A stretch of 5,953 bases of DNA from Fidelibacterota bacterium 46_43 (GTDB taxonomy: Bacteria; Fidelibacterota; Fidelibacteria; Fidelibacterales; Fidelibacteraceae): positions 1 to 5,953 of the forward strand of contig LGGY01000189.1 in NCBI GenBank assembly GCA_001509335.1, read 5' to 3'. Made by a program: the position numbers and the translations under genes. This document shows positions 5,793 through 5,953 of this stretch, piece by piece. Numbering within the stretch: position 1 is the stretch's first letter; each line of letters begins with the position of its first letter. The notes beneath the pieces are model-generated. The model did not search any database. It was not told the DNA's origin and saw only the letters and a list, made by a program, of their open reading frames with translations.

Positions 5793-5828
5793 GATTGATT
5801 CGATTGATTAGATTGATTGAATTGATTC
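5793..5828. repeat. Nine-base tandem repeat GATTGATTN x4
   Basis: Units are GATTGATTC, GATTGATTA, GATTGATTG and AATTGATTC, starting at 5793, 5802, 5811 and 5820. The last base varies freely, while the first eight change only once. A 9-base unit preserves reading frame, which explains the Asn-Gln-Ser runs on the minus strand. Confidence 0.85.
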
Positions 5829-5878
5829 GCCAGGAGCGCAGCGACGCTAACTTTCAACTTCCAGATTCTGACTTCTTT

Positions 5879-5895
5879 AATAGGATGAATAGGAT
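5879..5895. repeat. Direct repeat AATAGGAT x2
   Basis: AATAGGAT occurs at 5879-5886 and 5888-5895, separated by one base, and is followed by a seven-T run and GATTTAG. The pair resembles a non-coding word that I recall from spacers of several bacterial groups; I cannot assign a role. Confidence 0.5.
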
Positions 5896-5936
5896 TTTTT
5901 TGATTTAGTTCCGGAATTATAGGAGAGATGGGATAT

Positions 5937-5953
5937 ATGATTTCGTTTAGATA
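5937..5953 (+). CDS. Possible start of next gene, cut by the window edge
   Basis: AGGAGA at 5921-5926 stands ten bases before an ATG at 5937, which opens M-I-S-F-R and runs off the window. An in-frame ATG at 5928 is too close to the AGGAGA to be preferred. Only five codons are visible, so neither the product nor the reality of the gene can be judged. Confidence 0.3.

Larger units (their letters stand above)
5656..5936. other. Repeat-rich non-coding spacer
   Basis: After the DUF1460 stop no protein with family resemblance is found on either strand up to the edge. The stretch is made of several different short repeats (listed separately), a weak hairpin at 5696-5713, and GGAGCGCAGCGACGCT at 5832-5847, whose AGCG/CGCT ends could form a small stem. 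An open frame across it on the minus strand translates the repeats into Asn/Gln/Ser runs and is not credible as a gene. Confidence 0.6.

Noticed and set aside
5729..5828. CRISPR array
   Set aside because: The repeats are 7-9 bases and directly adjacent, with no 25-40 base repeat units, no unique spacers and no cas genes nearby.
5612..5857. 81-residue open frame on the minus strand with Asn-Gln-Ser repeats
   Set aside because: The repeats are the direct translation of the GATTGATT and CAGTCG arrays, and the end overlaps the DUF1460 gene. No coding signal is seen outside the repeats.

Overview
The window carries six complete, recognisable protein-coding genes, one decayed gene fragment, and repeat-rich spacers. 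Codon-dense genes at moderate GC, good AGGA(G)-type ribosome binding sites on several genes, a secreted GH18 protein with an N-terminal beta-sandwich, a DUF1460 hydrolase, and low-complexity spacers together suggest a Gram-negative-type bacterium from the wider FCB neighbourhood (Bacteroidota-like or a related candidate phylum). That placement is an inference from style, not from a marker gene.

Layout. Bases 1-116 are a spacer ending in a heptanucleotide repeat. mntP, a manganese efflux pump, runs leftward (117-677). A 92-base divergent spacer separates it from a tight rightward three-gene cluster: a secreted GH18 glycoside hydrolase (770-2014), an SRAP/YedK-HMCES DNA-damage protein (2016-2681) and a CPBP-family membrane protein (2681-3319). 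The first pair is separated by one base and the second pair overlaps by one base, so the three are almost certainly one transcript. Bases 3320-3678 hold GAGTTTT-type repeats and then the broken C-terminal end of what looks like an Nramp-type divalent metal transporter. A cation diffusion facilitator of the YiiP/FieF type runs leftward (3679-4542). It is divergent from a DUF1460 cysteine hydrolase, probably cell-wall acting, on the plus strand (4615-5655). The last 298 bases are repeat-rich, and a possible next gene begins at the right edge.

How the genes may fit together. Two efflux systems (Mn and Zn/Fe-type) flank the cluster, and the only importer-like sequence is dead. Two envelope hydrolases (GH18, DUF1460) and a CPBP membrane protein give an envelope theme; the SRAP gene is the outlier. 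I see no defence island, CRISPR array, insertion sequence, RNA gene or clearly new multi-gene system. The most useful second-look points are the Nramp-like pseudogene, the CPBP protein that lacks two catalytic residues, the His at the selectivity position of the CDF transporter, the recurrence of 7-nt repeats in the spacers, and the paired small dyads between the CDF and DUF1460 genes.
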